Origin: Orobanche coerulescens
Taxonomy: Eukaryota; Streptophyta; Magnoliopsida; Lamiales; Orobanchaceae
Assembly (NCBI GenBank): GCA_033398695.1
Contig: CM065809.1
Span: 88,331,644 to 88,395,643, forward strand
Length of the DNA stretch: 64,000 bases
Direction of reading: 5' to 3'
The position numbers were made by a program, and so were the translations under genes. Below the pieces are notes generated by a model. The model saw nothing but the letters and a program-made list of their open reading frames with translations, ran no database searches and was not told the DNA's origin. Below are positions 45,099 to 57,442 of this stretch, one piece after another; position 1 is the first letter of the stretch, and every line of letters begins with the position of its first letter.

Positions 45099-47720
45099 TT
45101 GCAGGAATTTGTTGATGTTTTTCCTGAAGAACTACCTGTAGGGTTGCCACCAATCCGAGGGATTGAACATCAAATAGACTTTGTGCCCGGAGCGGTCATT
45201 CCAAATATACCGGCATACCGACACAACCCCGAAGAGACCAATGAAATCCAAAGACAAGTCGAGGAGTTGTTAAGTCTTGGGTATATCCGGGAGAGTCTAA
45301 GTCCTTGTGCCGTTCCTGTGATCGTCGTGCCAAAGAAAGATGGAACGTGGAGAATGTGCACCGATTGCCGAGCAGTAAATAATATCACGGTTAAGTATCG
45401 ACACCCTATTCCAAGGTTAGATGATATGTTAGATGAATTACATGGTTCATGTGTTTTCACTAAAATTGACCTAATGAAAGGATATCACCAAATTCGTATG
45501 AAAGAAGGAGATGAATGGAAAACGGCTTTCAAAACTAAATATGGATTATACGAATGGTTGGTAATGCCCTTTGGACTAACGAACCCAAGTACTTTTATGA
45601 GATTAATGAATCATGTTTTACGTGCATACATCGGAAAATTCGTTGTTGTATACTTTGAGGATATACTCATTTACAGCAAAAATGTTGAAGAACATGTTGA
45701 ACATTTAAGATTAGCTTTAATTACCTTGAGAAGGGAACAATTATATGCTAGTATTAAGAAATGTACTTTTTGCATGAATGAAGTTATTTTTCTTGGATAT
45801 GTCGTTAGTGCCGACGGCATAAAAGTTGATGAAGAAAAGGTTAAGGCTATCCGAGAATGGCCTAGACCGACGAACGCGTCCGAGGTAAGAAGTTTTCATG
45901 GCCTAGCAGGGTTTTACCGACACTTCGTAAAAGATTTTAGCACAATTGCAGCCCCATTAAACGAACTTGTCAAGAAACATGCTAAGTTTAATTGGGGAAA
46001 TGAACAAGAAAAAGCATTTAACACTCTGAAAGATAAATTGTGCACCGCACCTGTCTTAGCATTACCTGATTTTTCTAACACTTTTGAAATTGAGTGTGAT
46101 GCTTCAGGAGTAGGAATAAGAGCAGTATTAATGCAGGGAAAAAGGCCGATAGCCTATTTTAGTGAGAAACTTGGAGGAGCTACATTAAATTACCCGACCT
46201 ATGACAAGGAATTGTATGCTTTGGTTCGAGCCCTACGTACGTGGCAACACTACCTATGGCCTAAGGAGTTCGTGATTCATACCGATCATGAATCCTTAAA
46301 GCATCTCAAAGGACAGGGTAAATTGAGCAAGAGATATGCGAAGTGGTTAGAGGAAATTGAATACTTTCCTTACATCATCAAATACAAACAAGGTAAGGAA
46401 AACATTGTCGCCGACGCTTTGCCAAGAAGGTATGTATTACTCAATACACTTTCTTGTAAACTTTTGGGATTTGATTTATTGAAAGAAGCATATGAGGGGG
46501 ATAAAGATTTCCATGATATTTATGTCGCTTGCGAGAAAAAAGGAGTAGAAAAATTTTATCGGGATAATGGATTCTTGTTCCGTGAAAATAAACTTTGCAT
46601 TCCTTTTTGTTCAACACGGGAATTATTGGTAAGAGAAGCACATAGTGGAGGTTTAATGGGACATTTTGGGATTGCTAAAACTTACGAAATATTGCATGAA
46701 CATTTCTTTTGGCCAAAAATGAAACATGATGTTTTTAAAGTTGTAAATTCATGCATTGTTTGTAGGAAAGCAAAATCACGAGTGTTACCGCATGGTTTGT
46801 ATATGCCACTTCCGGTACCTTCCGAACCTTGGGTTGATCTTTCTATGGACTTTGTATTAGGATTACCCAGGGCGAAATCCGGTTGTGACTCCATTTTTGT
46901 TGTAGTTGATAGATTTAGCAAAATGGCACACTTCATTGCATGTCATAAAACGGACGACGCCACACATATTGCTAATCTATTTTTCAAAGAAATTGTTCGT
47001 TTGCATGGTATGCCCAAAAACATCGTATCCGATAGAGATACCAAATTTTTGATTCATTTTTGGAGAGTCTTATGGGCAAAATTGGGGATGAAATTGCTTT
47101 ATTCTACAACATGTCATCCCCAAACTGATGGTCAAACCGAGGTTGTTAACCGAACGCTTGGTCAATTGTTGCGAACTATTGTTAACAAAAATTTGAAAAA
47201 TTGGGAAACATCTTTACCATTTATCGAGTTTGCCTATAATCGAACCGTACATTCTACTACGACATTTTCGCCATTTGAAATCGTGTATGGTTTTAATCCA
47301 ATAACTCCTTTAGACTTGTTGCCTATTCCAATATATGACAGGAGTAACCTTGATGGCAAGAAAAAGGCGGAGATGGTGAAGCAATTACATGCCAAAGTTC
47401 GTGAACAAATTGAGAAGCGCAACAAACACAATGCAAGAATGAAGAACAAGGGACGCAAACAAGTACTCTTTGAACCAGGTGATTGGGTTTGTGTTCATTT
47501 GAGGAAAGAACGATTTCCCATTCAAAGAAAATCGAAGCTAATGCCAAGGGGAGATGGACCATTCCAGATCTTAGAGCGGATTAACGACAATGCCTATAAA
47601 GTAGATCTACCTGGTGAGTATAATGTTTCCACTACTTTCAATGTCGCTGACTTAAGTCCGTTTGAAATTTCAGATTCGAGGACGAATCGTTTTGAGGAAC
47701 GGGGGAATGATGTGAATTAA
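45099..47720 (+). pseudogene. Element F RT, RNase H and integrase
   Basis: 873 codons open. [15 protein letters not shown] carries the first catalytic Asp (residue 124); the second box is YFED (185-188), with Glu at 45657-45659 where Asp is expected; one residue is missing at LTNPSTFM. RNase [28 protein letters not shown]. Integrase: HHCC finger ([12 protein letters not shown] ... CIVCRKAK), core MDFVLGL, SDRDTKF, TEVVNRT, and GPF ([13 protein letters not shown]). It stops at TAA 47718-47720, ten bases inside the 3' LTR; the same frame is then open for 57 more codons. Called a pseudogene because of the catalytic change and the lost upstream frame. Confidence 0.92.
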
Positions 47721-48722
47721 GATATTATGAAGAACCCGGATGAGGACTTGAGCATGCCGACTGGACCAATAACGAGGTCTCGAACAAAGAAGTTCAAAAA
47801 TAATTTATCGACACTCGTCATTGATATGTTTAAAAACAACTATGTTATCAAAGACAACAAATTCGTGAGTAGTGTCGAAGTTGTCGAACAATAAGGTTTT
47901 CGTTTATTTTATCTTGGTGTATTTTAATTTGAATTGTATTTCTTGCATTGTATTTTTATATTTTGAGTTGTATATAATCGATTCGTGTAATATTAATGTC
48001 GAATACGATCGGAAAAGACGAACAAACAAACAAGGATGCAAATTCCCGCGCGTAAGACTGACACGCAACAGTCTCGTATTTTGGCCATAAATTACTCATT
48101 CAAAATCCGATTCAGGTGATTCAGGTGTCTTTGGAAAGCTAAGAAAGAGAGCTACAAATATTGTTAAGACCATAAGACCATATTAGGAGACATTGGAGCT
48201 CATAAATGATAAAACAGACAGCATCGGATTTATGGTGACTTGTTGTCCTTGTTTTCACACCTTAAAATCTTGGTCTTTGATATTTTGTCCCCTAAACATA
48301 TGTTGACTGACTTTGTATCAGATTTTAGGATATTTGAATGTTGATTTTTTTATTTTGTAGCTTTCTATTTGTTTCCTTGTTCACACTAGAGTTAGGTGTA
48401 AGATTTTGGCTATAAATAGCCTTGAAGTTTCATTGTAAGAGGACACCAAAGATTTTATGAATTTGAGAGTGTTTGTATTAACAAACCTTTGTGAGTGCTT
48501 TCTTGTTTTGTTTAGTGTGTCTCTAAAACATCCCTTGTGTGATTTATATACTTATCAAGTGCAAACTTGTTAGTATTTATATTCCACCCCTTCCGAGTTG
48601 CTACGGCGTGTCACGTAGAGGTTTGGAAGTAAAGCCCCATTTTGCTTATTTTGGAAACATCCTGGAAATGAATTCATCTAGCAGTGTCGGTTACCATAGC
48701 GTGTTGTGTGGGGGTCGCATCA
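47708..48722 (+). repeat. Element F 3' LTR, encoding the integrase tail
   Basis: 1015 bp; the polypurine tract GAGGAACGGGGGAA is directly before it. Codons 47721-47894 continue the integrase frame and contain GPITRSRTKKF, resembling the CR motif of CRM integrases. Here the first LTR codons hold TAA (47718-47720); the 5' LTR has CAA there but has TGA in place of the CGA codon inside the motif (41299-41301). Confidence 0.93.
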
Positions 48723-48764
48723 TAAAATAACTCGAAAAATTCATACTGAAAATTCGGGTATTAC

Positions 48765-50133
48765 AAGATAAAAATATCAGTCGGGTTTTGGTCAAAGCAA
48801 AATCTCAGCTATGTTTGACCAAATGAAACATCAGTCGGGTTTTGGTCAAAACAAAATGTCAGCCGGGTTTGACTAGTAATAAGTACAACTGAACATCACT
48901 GAAGACAATTTAGCTAAGTATAAAAGAGTCAAACATCAGTCGGGTTAGGTCAAAGGAGAATATCAGCTGAGGTTGACCAGACAAACATCAGTCGACATTC
49001 GGTCAAAATGAACTATCACCCTACTCTATTCAAGACGAAATATCAGTCGACTTTACCAAGGCAAAACATCATCCAAGGTTTTATCAAGAATTAACATCAT
49101 TCGAGTTTTTGGACAACAACTATGTCCACATCAACAATCATTGAAAAGTCAACAAAGACAGTAAATAATATGCAGACGTAAAGCCAAGGAGACAAGGTGA
49201 TTGATTCCCTAAATTTAAGGAATAGAATATTCATTGAGTTTCACGCCCTGAAGACTTTTCAAATATATTAATCAAAGAAAGACGGTGTAGTAATCCTACA
49301 TCTTCAAAGATCGAATTTGAAGAAAGAGACAAAGCCGTACAAGGGGGAGAAAAGATAAACAATGATGTCCACTCTCCAACGGACAGATTTTTTCCAAGAT
49401 GCAATGGTTATAAAGAGCTCAAAGATCGTACTATAAGTATCTGAAGAACATTTGAGAAAAAGTACGACGCGAACTACACTTACAAGCAATCAAAGCTAAC
49501 GAGAGCAATATACAACTATAGCATCGTGAAGAGTAAGATCATAAATTATGATATACATAGAAGCTCTTAAGTTGGCGAAGACAAACACTCTTGTCTTAAA
49601 GTTTGATCACATGGTACTTTCTTGAACTAGGTTCTTGAGAGTAAAAGGTTGTACGGCATCTACGGGTTCTTGATTGGAATGTGATAGGCAACTTGCGAGT
49701 TGTTGAGGTATCCAATGGTTTTCGATCAATAGGTGTTAGGCAACCAAGGGAAGGAGTTACAACAGCCACGAATTTTCACTGGTTGAAAGTTGTTGTAACT
49801 AAGTTCATTGTAACACGATTTCACTTGTTGAAAGTTATAGTGAATTTATCTCCAACTGGTTTGGAGATAAGTGGACTAGTAGAGGATTACCCCACCTCTG
49901 AAACCACTATAAGTGTTGTGTGATTTATTGTCTTTAACATCATACTTAACTATTGCATTCATATTAATTGTTGCATTAAAAGTCAGCTGTCTTCCGCAAA
50001 ACAATTTTACAGCTGACAAACCTTAGCTGCATTTTATTACAGCTGTGTTTTTCAAATAGATATTTAGTGAAAAGATTTTATAAGTCTATTCACCCCCACC
50101 CTCTAGAGTTAACCTGACGTCTTGTGACCTACA
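48765..50133 (+). repeat. Element I: 3' end of a Sirevirus-like LTR
   Basis: Plus-strand homologue of the H LTR (52726-54114), diverged to about two thirds identity by eye. Shared landmarks: GAGGATTACCCCACCTCTGA, TCTCCAACTGGTTTGGAGAT, TCTATTCACCCCC, CTCTAGA and the terminus TTGTGACCTACA. The left part, 48775-49120, has degenerate repeats of ATCAGTCGGGTTTTGGTCAA. It is cut on the left by D and ends at 50133 against element G. Whether it is a solo LTR or a 3' LTR cannot be told, because its left part is outside the window. Confidence 0.78.
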
Positions 50134-51221
50134 ACAACCCTTCAAAGACCTAGCTTCCAACTTCTCTACTTTAGTCCTCTTGACATAAGCAGGACATCCC
50201 CAAATCTTACTGTGATTAAGACTTGGATTCCTAGCTCTCCACATCTCATGTAGAGTCTTAGGAATGGCTTTATAAGGACATATGTTCAAGATATATGCAT
50301 CAGTAATAAGCGTATAACCCCACATGTAAATTAGTAGATCAGTATAGTTAAGCATGGAGTGAACCATGTCTAACAAGGTTCGGTTCCCTTTTTCTGACAC
50401 ACCATTTAATTGTGGAGTAGCTAGAGGAGTAAATTGTGACACTACCTAGTTCTTTTAAGAACTCATCAAAGTCATTATTCATATACTCGCCATCTCGGTC
50501 CGACCGAAATGTTTTAATATGATGTCCTGTTTGATTTTCAACTAGGGCCTTAAATTTCTTGAATTTATCAAAGGCTTTGGATTTATGTTTCATTAAGTAA
50601 ACGAATCCATACCTAGTATGGGCTCAGTGAATGTAATGAAATACTGAAAACCATCTCGTGCCACTTTAAAAGGGACACATACATCGGTATGGATCAATCC
50701 AAGTTTCTCAGCAGCTCTTTCAAAAGTTCATGTGAAGGGTAACTTAGTCATTTTTGCCTTGAAGGAAATATTCAAAAGTTGGGTAGTGATTCAATCCCAA
50801 TGGACCCGTAAGCCCATCTTTTCCATTTTATGAACCTTGGTGTGTCTAACATGACCAAGTCTAAGATGCCACTTAAGTGCTTGGTTTGTTTCATGCCTAC
50901 CACACTTCCTAGTTATAGTGTTCACATTTGTTTAATTTTTTACATTCAAATGGTATAAACCATTCAATAATATAGTAGTATCAACCAATTTATTTTTAAA
51001 ATAAATTCGGCAGGAATCATCTCTAATAAAGAAATGAAACCTTTCTGTCCATGACCGAAAATTGATACAATATTTTTATGCCTCCTGGACAAAACAAGTA
51101 CATCACCCAAATTAATAATAAAATGAATTCTAAATCCAACATAAGCGATGACGTCAGTAGCTTCGACACTATGCCCACTGCCGACTGTCACCATCACTTT
51201 TCCAGCTTCGAGCTTTCTACT
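50134..51221 (-). pseudogene. Element G protease to integrase remnant
   Basis: Minus strand. Readable fragments: 50964-51197 (VTVGSGHSVEATD, DVLVLSRRHKNIVSI), and integrase core pieces 50348-50593 (KHKSKAFDKFKKFKALVENQ, then SDRDGEYMNNDF) and 50086-50442 (QLNGVSEKGNRTLLDMVH, WGCPAYVKRTKVEKLEAR). Frame changes separate them. RT and RNase H are absent because I cuts the fragment. Compare E 22429-23560. Confidence 0.85.
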
Positions 51222-52169
51222 TCATTCCAGATCCTGACTCATTTTACATATATGAGAAATTTCACCAGAATCAAGTATCCAAGAAGTAGAATAAATAGTT
51301 ACAGAACAATTCTTGTCCAAATCTAGTAGTTCCGTACCTGAAGGCGCATTGCGGTAAAGTTTTGGACAATGCCTCCTCCAGTAGCCCAGCTCGCCGCAGT
51401 TGAGGCAAGCATCTGTCTTCTTGTCCACCTTACACTATTAAAACATTGGCGCCTTCTCGTTATCTTTATGTACGCCACATTTGAGCTTGAACTGCTTCTT
51501 GCCCTTCTTCTTATTGTTTTTGGACCTCCAAGGCCCAACATAAATGACAAGAGTAGCCTCATTTGGCCTAGTCTTCATCTGAGACTTTGTCGTACTCAGT
51601 TTGTTCATTAGACCAGCCATATGGCATGCAATCTCATCGAAGTTCAAGTTCATTACAAATCGAGAGAAAGAGTCAGTAAGTAACTGTCGGATAAGGTCGG
51701 TCTGGAGAGAAGCATGCATCCTAAAATCAAGAGCCTCCAATCTCTCAATCATGGATATCATCTTGAGGACGTGATCCCCAACTTTCTCACCTTCCTTCAT
51801 CCGAGCACCAAATAACTGCTTCGATATCTCATATCAAGCAGTTCGACTGTGCTCCCCATACAATTCAATAAGATGTGCCAGAATCGCCCTTGAAGAGGGC
51901 ATGTTCTCATGGGCCCTCTGAAGCTCATTGTTCATTGAGGCCATCATGAAACTTCGGACCCTGACATCATATTTAACCCATTTCTCATGGGCATCAACAT
52001 CTTTCTAACTAGCCCTGATCCTTGGAGGATCCGGTGGGATGTACACCTCTAAGATGTATCCCAACGTCTCCATTCTGAGGACTATCTTGAGATTCTGGAG
52101 CCAGTACACAAAGTTGGGTCCAGTTCGAGTGTTCTTTTCGAGTAAAATTGTGAGTGGGTTCATTGTCAT
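51222..52169 (-). pseudogene. Element G gag
   Basis: Starts at ATG 52169 (MTMNPLTILLEKNT, the same start as E gag). Two in-frame stops are visible, at about 52004 and 51835, and the frame changes after 51438. The zinc knuckle reads CLNCGELGYWRRHC; the knuckle His is Tyr, so zinc binding would be lost. It runs into WILDSGEISHIC, the protease active-site box. Confidence 0.85.
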
Positions 52170-52725
52170 TTTGAGAGTGTTTTTATTAACTGCAGAGGAT
52201 AATAATAGATTCGTTAGTGATTATTTAATTATGATTCTCATAAAGAATTTTAGAACTTTCTTTATTCATAACTTGGCTCCCAATATTTTATCGGCATTAC
52301 ATACTCCACGTGAAATCCGGAAGTCATGGTTGAGTTGATAGTGGTGATTGAGTTCTTTACAAAGTTTAATAGAGGGCAACTCATTCGGTTTCTATTCTAT
52401 CATTCTTTATGAAGTGGTGTCTAACAACAACGCATCTAATGAATGATTCGATCTTCTTTTACCCTTAGTTCACCTGCTCTCAATCCATACGATATATATG
52501 GCTCGTTGAACTGTCTAAGTTTAAACCATGAACTCCTATCAGCCTGATAATTGAATCTGACCCGATAACCCATATAGTTTCTAGGGGTTTGATTTGTCAC
52601 AACCGAAGGCATCTAATGTACTCTAGGAATTTATCAACCTTCCTCAAAAATATTACCCTGGTATACTCGGAAGAATAATATTTCAGTTTAGATTTCAATT
52701 TTCCATGAGTTTGATGAGGGGTAGG

Positions 52726-54114
52726 TGTAGGTCACAAGTCGTCCAGGAATAAGTCTAGAGGGGGGGGGGGGGTGAATAGACTTATTGAAACTCTTAAACT
52801 CTTTTTCACGAAGAGTAAGTTTCTCAGCTGATAGATATGCAAATGACTTAGAGTCGTTTGTACTCAATACGTGCGGAAGTCAGCTGATGACGAATACAAA
52901 ACAACCAATGAAACACTTAACAATGAATGCAGCAGTTAAAGTATGAAGCTATAAAACAGTAAAATACGCAGGCAGTTATAGTGGTCTCAGAGGTGGGGTA
53001 ATCCTCTACTAATCCACTTTTCTCCAAACCAGTTGGAGATGAATTCACTATAATTGTCAACCAGTGATAAAGATTACAGTGATTCAACCAATTACAATGA
53101 CTTCCAACCGGTGGAAATCCTTGCCGTTGCAACTCCTCGATCGCCTTGCACCTCTTGATCCGCGATCCTTGGATGCCTTTACAGTCTTGAACTTCAACCA
53201 GTGAAGTACCCCGAACTCAGGATTAAAGATACGAGTTTTTGTCTTCTCCAACTAAGAGCTTCTTCAAATATAAACTTTGAGTACTGCTCTTTTCACGATG
53301 CTATAGTTCGCTTTTTGATTGCTTTGAATGCTTTGATTGCTTGAGATTTTTGTTCGCACCGTACTGCTCATCTTCAAATCTTCGGATATATAGGTGTTGA
53401 TCCTTGAGCATTCTTCATAGCCGTTGCAAATCCTGTAACAAATCCGTCCGTTGGAGAAATAGACTTTTTTTGTTTATTTTTCTGAACGTTGCAAGGCTGG
53501 ATTGCCATATTTTAATCCATCTTTAGACCGTTGTGAAGACTTTGCATGTGAGGCGCCGGATGTTTTGAATATAATAAGATTAAAGTCTTCAGTGGTAGAC
53601 CTGGATGAATTATTCAATTCATATCCTTGCGGGAATCTCTCCAATTTGTCTCTTCACGCTTGCATGTGACTTTCCGTAATATTTGACTTCTCAATGCATG
53701 CTGATGTGGACTTGGAGTACTTGGATGATCAAGTTGGCTGATGTACAGTCATCTTCTCTGCAGTTTGGACTTCTCTGTCGGTGGATGATTGAGACTCGCC
53801 TGATCAGATGACTTGTCTGAAGTCACTTGACTGCAGTCTGGTCAAACATCTCTGATGAACTTTTGTTGAGCAGAACTTCTCTGACTTGACTCGGCTATAC
53901 TTCTCTGATGTACTTAGCTGTACCTTTGTACTTAGCCGATTTGAGCCTAACTTATTTGGCCTATAGAAGATACTCATTTGGTTCTTCTTTACATTTTGCC
54001 AAGTATTTAACTTAACACAATTTGGCCTATGGAAGATACTCATTTGGTTCTTCCTTACATTTTGCCAAGTAATAAACATTTGAATTACATTAATGACATC
54101 ATCAAAATCTAACA
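52726..54114 (-). repeat. Element H 3' LTR
   Basis: 1389 bp, minus-strand ends TGTTAGATTTTGATGATG...GTGACCTACA. Contains a 66-bp tandem duplication (units at 53955 and 54021, TTTGGCCTATAGAAGATAC) and a run of 13 G at 52760-52772. On the minus strand the polypurine tract AAAATAGGGGGAAT lies some 15 bp before the LTR start. Confidence 0.85.
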
Positions 54115-54358
54115 AGTATTCCTAAAAAATTCCCCCTATTTTGATGATGGCAAAACTTAAGCAAATTATTCAAATTAACAAGTCTGCACTTGAGTGCAAG
54201 ACACAAACTAAAATCAGTCTACTTTTGAGACAACTGGGAATTGTCATTCAAAAGAATGTTATAAAAATTTCTGTATTGATTTACAAATACATGTCTTTCA
54301 ATGATCAAAACAATTACAGAAAATTTACAAGTACAAAAGGATATGAATACAAAACAAA

Positions 54359-57300
54359 TCATCTGCCTCTGCCTCTGCGAATTGACTGCTTGGCAGGTCT
54401 GATAGGCTTAGCTCCAATTGGCCTTATCTTGACAGGGGCAAGACCATATTTTCTTCTGACAACGAGAGCGTCAAAGTCTTGTTCTTCTTGTGAGGAGAAC
54501 TTATGCTCATCACAAAGTTTCTTAATTTTCCTCCGAAGTGCTAATTCATCCAATTCATCATTTTCCAAGGTGGGAGGATCTTTAGGCCTGAAAGGAGGGA
54601 TCATTGGGTATGCATTACGTTCCTTTGCATGTTTTAGTAGGACAACCCACAGTTTTGGATGTGCTTCCTCCATGAAGTTAATAAAAGTCTGCTGTGGGGA
54701 GCAATTTTTATCCTTGAGTAACTCCCAGATATAAAAATCTCTGATGAACCTTTTCTTTGCAGTTCCCCACATAGGTAAAGCTTCGATAAGAAGAAACTCT
54801 TCAACATACCATAACTCTCTGCCTTCGTATTCTAGTGTAGGCTGGTCCCCAATTCTGATTCTCCTTCTTTTGTGTGCAGGCTGATCATCAGCCTGTTCTA
54901 GTTCAGCTTCTCCCTTCCTTTTTGCCGACGATGTCCCAGCTGTGATCATTTGGACATCTTGCCTCTTCTTGGTACTCATATCTTGATCTCCTCTAATTGC
55001 CCCCTGCTTGCTACCTTTCTCCTATAACCTTTCTTCCCCCTTTTTGCCAGCATCAACCAGGGTGGTCAATTGCTGCTCCATTCTAAGCATCTAGTCAGAC
55101 ATGCCAAGGGGCATTCTGTTGTTTGTAGGAGGAGGTGGTTGAGGGATGTTCCCCTGTAGCAAGGTGTCAATTTTGGCATTGATCGACTGCAGATCAGGAG
55201 TTATTTGAGAAGCAAGCAGCTCTCCAATAGTGTCTTTCACAATCTGTCGGATCAGCTCAGTCATCACAGGTGTAATTTGTGATGTCTGTGGAGAGTACTC
55301 GCCTGAACCTTCTACTCCTGCAAGTGGGTGTGCGAATGACCCACCTGTCTGCAGACTCCTGTCTGCAGCTGGCATACCAGATGGGGTCTGTTCTGGGGTC
55401 CCCGATCTGGAGTCTTCAGCCAAGTCTGCTTCTAGGCTGGTATATCGGGCAGGTGGCCCAGCCTTCTCTGATGCAGCTTCCTTTTCTGCCACCTTTTCTG
55501 GCTCCTTCTCTTTTTCCCCTTCTTTCTTTTCCAACTCCTTCTCTCCTTATTCCTTTTCTTCCTATTCATCATTCTCCTTTTCTTTCTCACCTTCTTTTTC
55601 TTCTCCTTCATCTTTACCATCATCATCATCATCATCATCATCATCTTTTTTTTTCATCTTTATCATCCTTTTTCTCATTATTATCATCTTTATCATCATC
55701 CTCCTTTACTTCTTCATCCTCCTGATCAACTTCATCTCCTTCTTCTTCTTCTTCATCCACTAATTCGACAGTTTTTTCGACTTCTTCTTCTCCAGATTGT
55801 TTTTCAACTGAGATATTTTCTTCTCTTTCTTCCAGTCTCCCCTCTTCACCATCAATAACAATAATTTCTTCTTCTTCTGGCACTAACTCCTCTATTCTTA
55901 TTTCTTTCTCTTCAACTTCTCCTTCTTTATCAACAAACCCGTCAAATATACTATACATAATGGTATGGATAAATTAGTCTATGTGAGTTTTAAAATTGGA
56001 CATGAACCAATTTTCCTGAAGAAGCAAAATTGCGTCTGATTCATCAAAAAAATTGATCAGCGCTTCTACATTGGCCTGGGGATACTCCCAACCACTCACC
56101 TCAATGAAAGTTTGTAGTTGAGTGAAAGAATAGGATTTAAAAGTTTTCCACTCCTCATAAATGTGAACGAAAGAGTGTTTTAGAGCAAGGGTTTTTACCA
56201 TTTTAAGCTGCTCTATATATAGGTTGAAAACATTGTTATCAAGTAGGTTGAGCTGTAATTTGCCTCAGGTATGTTGATGATTAGGCCTGCTTCCTCTTCT
56301 TCAGAAATGTACTGGGGGGTGAGAAGGGAAACAATCTGGGTCTCCAGGCTGGCAGGAGCAGGCTGGTCCTCCAAATGTGTAGGAGACTTAGGTGCAGGGC
56401 TGAAGAATCGCTCTGGCTGCTCCTCTTCACTGAACTGCAATCGCCTGGGCCTCTTCGGAGAAGGTTCTGGTGAGGAATGAATTACGGAGGGCTCACCAGG
56501 GGCTGGTCCCCTTCTCTTAAATCAAACAGCAATAGGTGTATTGTCCGACTCTGTATCAGACTCGGCTGCAGGTGGGTTGCGGGCTGCACCCTGGTCGGAC
56601 TCGTCTGATGATTCAGGGTATTTGTAAGTGGGTCCCTGATCAGACAACTCTTTTAAGATCTGAGCTGCTCTTCTTTCGCTTCCTAGCCTCCTCAAAGTTT
56701 CTTGGTCTAGATGACCAAGTCTTTTGTTGATGTGGAAGGGGTCAGTATTTCTCTTTGCCACACCAAGCTTCTCCAGAATCCAACTTAGCTATGTTCCAAA
56801 CGCCATCTTGGATTTGAACTTCTTCTCTTCAACAAGCCACTCGGCCTTGTTGACTTCGCGCACCAACTGCCTGTAAATGTAGTCCATCCAGTCAATTGGC
56901 GTGTCTTGAATAAGTGCTCCCAGCACCATGAATTTAGCGGACGACAGTTGGCCGTAGCTACCGGCCATGCCCATGACTATTTGGTTGGTTATGTCCAACA
57001 CATAGCGATATTCTCTTTTAATCTCACTTGTCTTGGCGGTCAGCTTAAGTTTATCCGGTTGGTCGACCGCCTTAATCTTCAGCCAGGTCTCGGCTGCGCT
57101 CTGTCTGAGGGCTTCGACCGCCAAGCCACGATTCTTTATTCCAAAAGATTTTCCAATCGTCTCCGGCAATATGTCCACTTGGATGCCGCCGACAGTGCTT
57201 CGAATCCCCGATTTAATCACACAGGCTTCTCAGAAAAATGCAATAACGTCCTCCTTAAACAAATGCTTGGGACTGATATCCAAAAATGGGTAGATCCCAT

Positions 57301-57442
57301 TCATCTTCATCGAGCGGATAAGGTTGCGCACTTTGTTGTTCTCCAGATTCGATTCCAGGAGCCCCTCAAAATCAACGACCAGGGAGAAAATGATCTGGTC
57401 CTTGACTACCTTCAGGTTTATACCTTCAAAATAAGATACCAT
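54359..57442 (-). pseudogene. Element H ORF3 (position of the Sirevirus env-like gene)
   Basis: Minus strand, about 3.1 kb, from the ATG at 57442 (MVSYFEGINLKVVKDQ) to the stop at 54359. Segments 57442-57230, 57220-56789, 56761-56522 and 56440-56213 share one frame and are separated only by single stops; 56201-55641 is in a second frame and 55534-54359 in a third, so two frameshifts occur. The N-terminal quarter resembles plant transposon-associated domains (LGALIQDTPIDWMDYIYRQL). Then come acidic low-complexity parts (VDEEEEEGDEVDQEDEE), a Pro/Gly-rich part and a basic end (SIRRGRGR). I see no clear signal peptide or membrane helix, so an envelope role is not supported. It could be one protein of about 1000 residues or two genes, the second starting at 54979. 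Confidence 0.62.

Larger units (their letters stand above)
50134..52725 (-). mobile_element. Element G: old copia fragment related to A and E
   Basis: Minus-strand fragment covering leader (about 52170-52725), gag, protease and the first part of integrase. Order and sequence match A and E, with many more substitutions, stops and small indels. It is interrupted on the left by I and on the right by H, which makes it the oldest layer in the window. Confidence 0.88.

Noticed and set aside
52760..52772. Run of 13 G in the H LTR as a G-quadruplex signal
   Set aside because: It is a single homopolymer in the C-rich stretch usual near Sirevirus LTR ends; length variation or sequencing error explains it.
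48765..54114. Inverted arms around 50134-52725 as a DNA transposon with long terminal inverted repeats
   Set aside because: The arms end as Sirevirus-like LTRs, diverge by about a third, and H continues into its own polypurine tract and pol; the enclosed DNA is a copia relic without transposase.
55560..55760. CAT/TTC-rich low-complexity stretch as an independent repeat element, and plus-strand Ser/Phe-rich ORFs there
   Set aside because: It is the acidic low-complexity coding part of ORF3 of H read on the wrong strand.
54359..57442. Calling H ORF3 an envelope gene outright
   Set aside because: The position fits, but I could not see a signal peptide or membrane helix, so only 'env-like position' is claimed.
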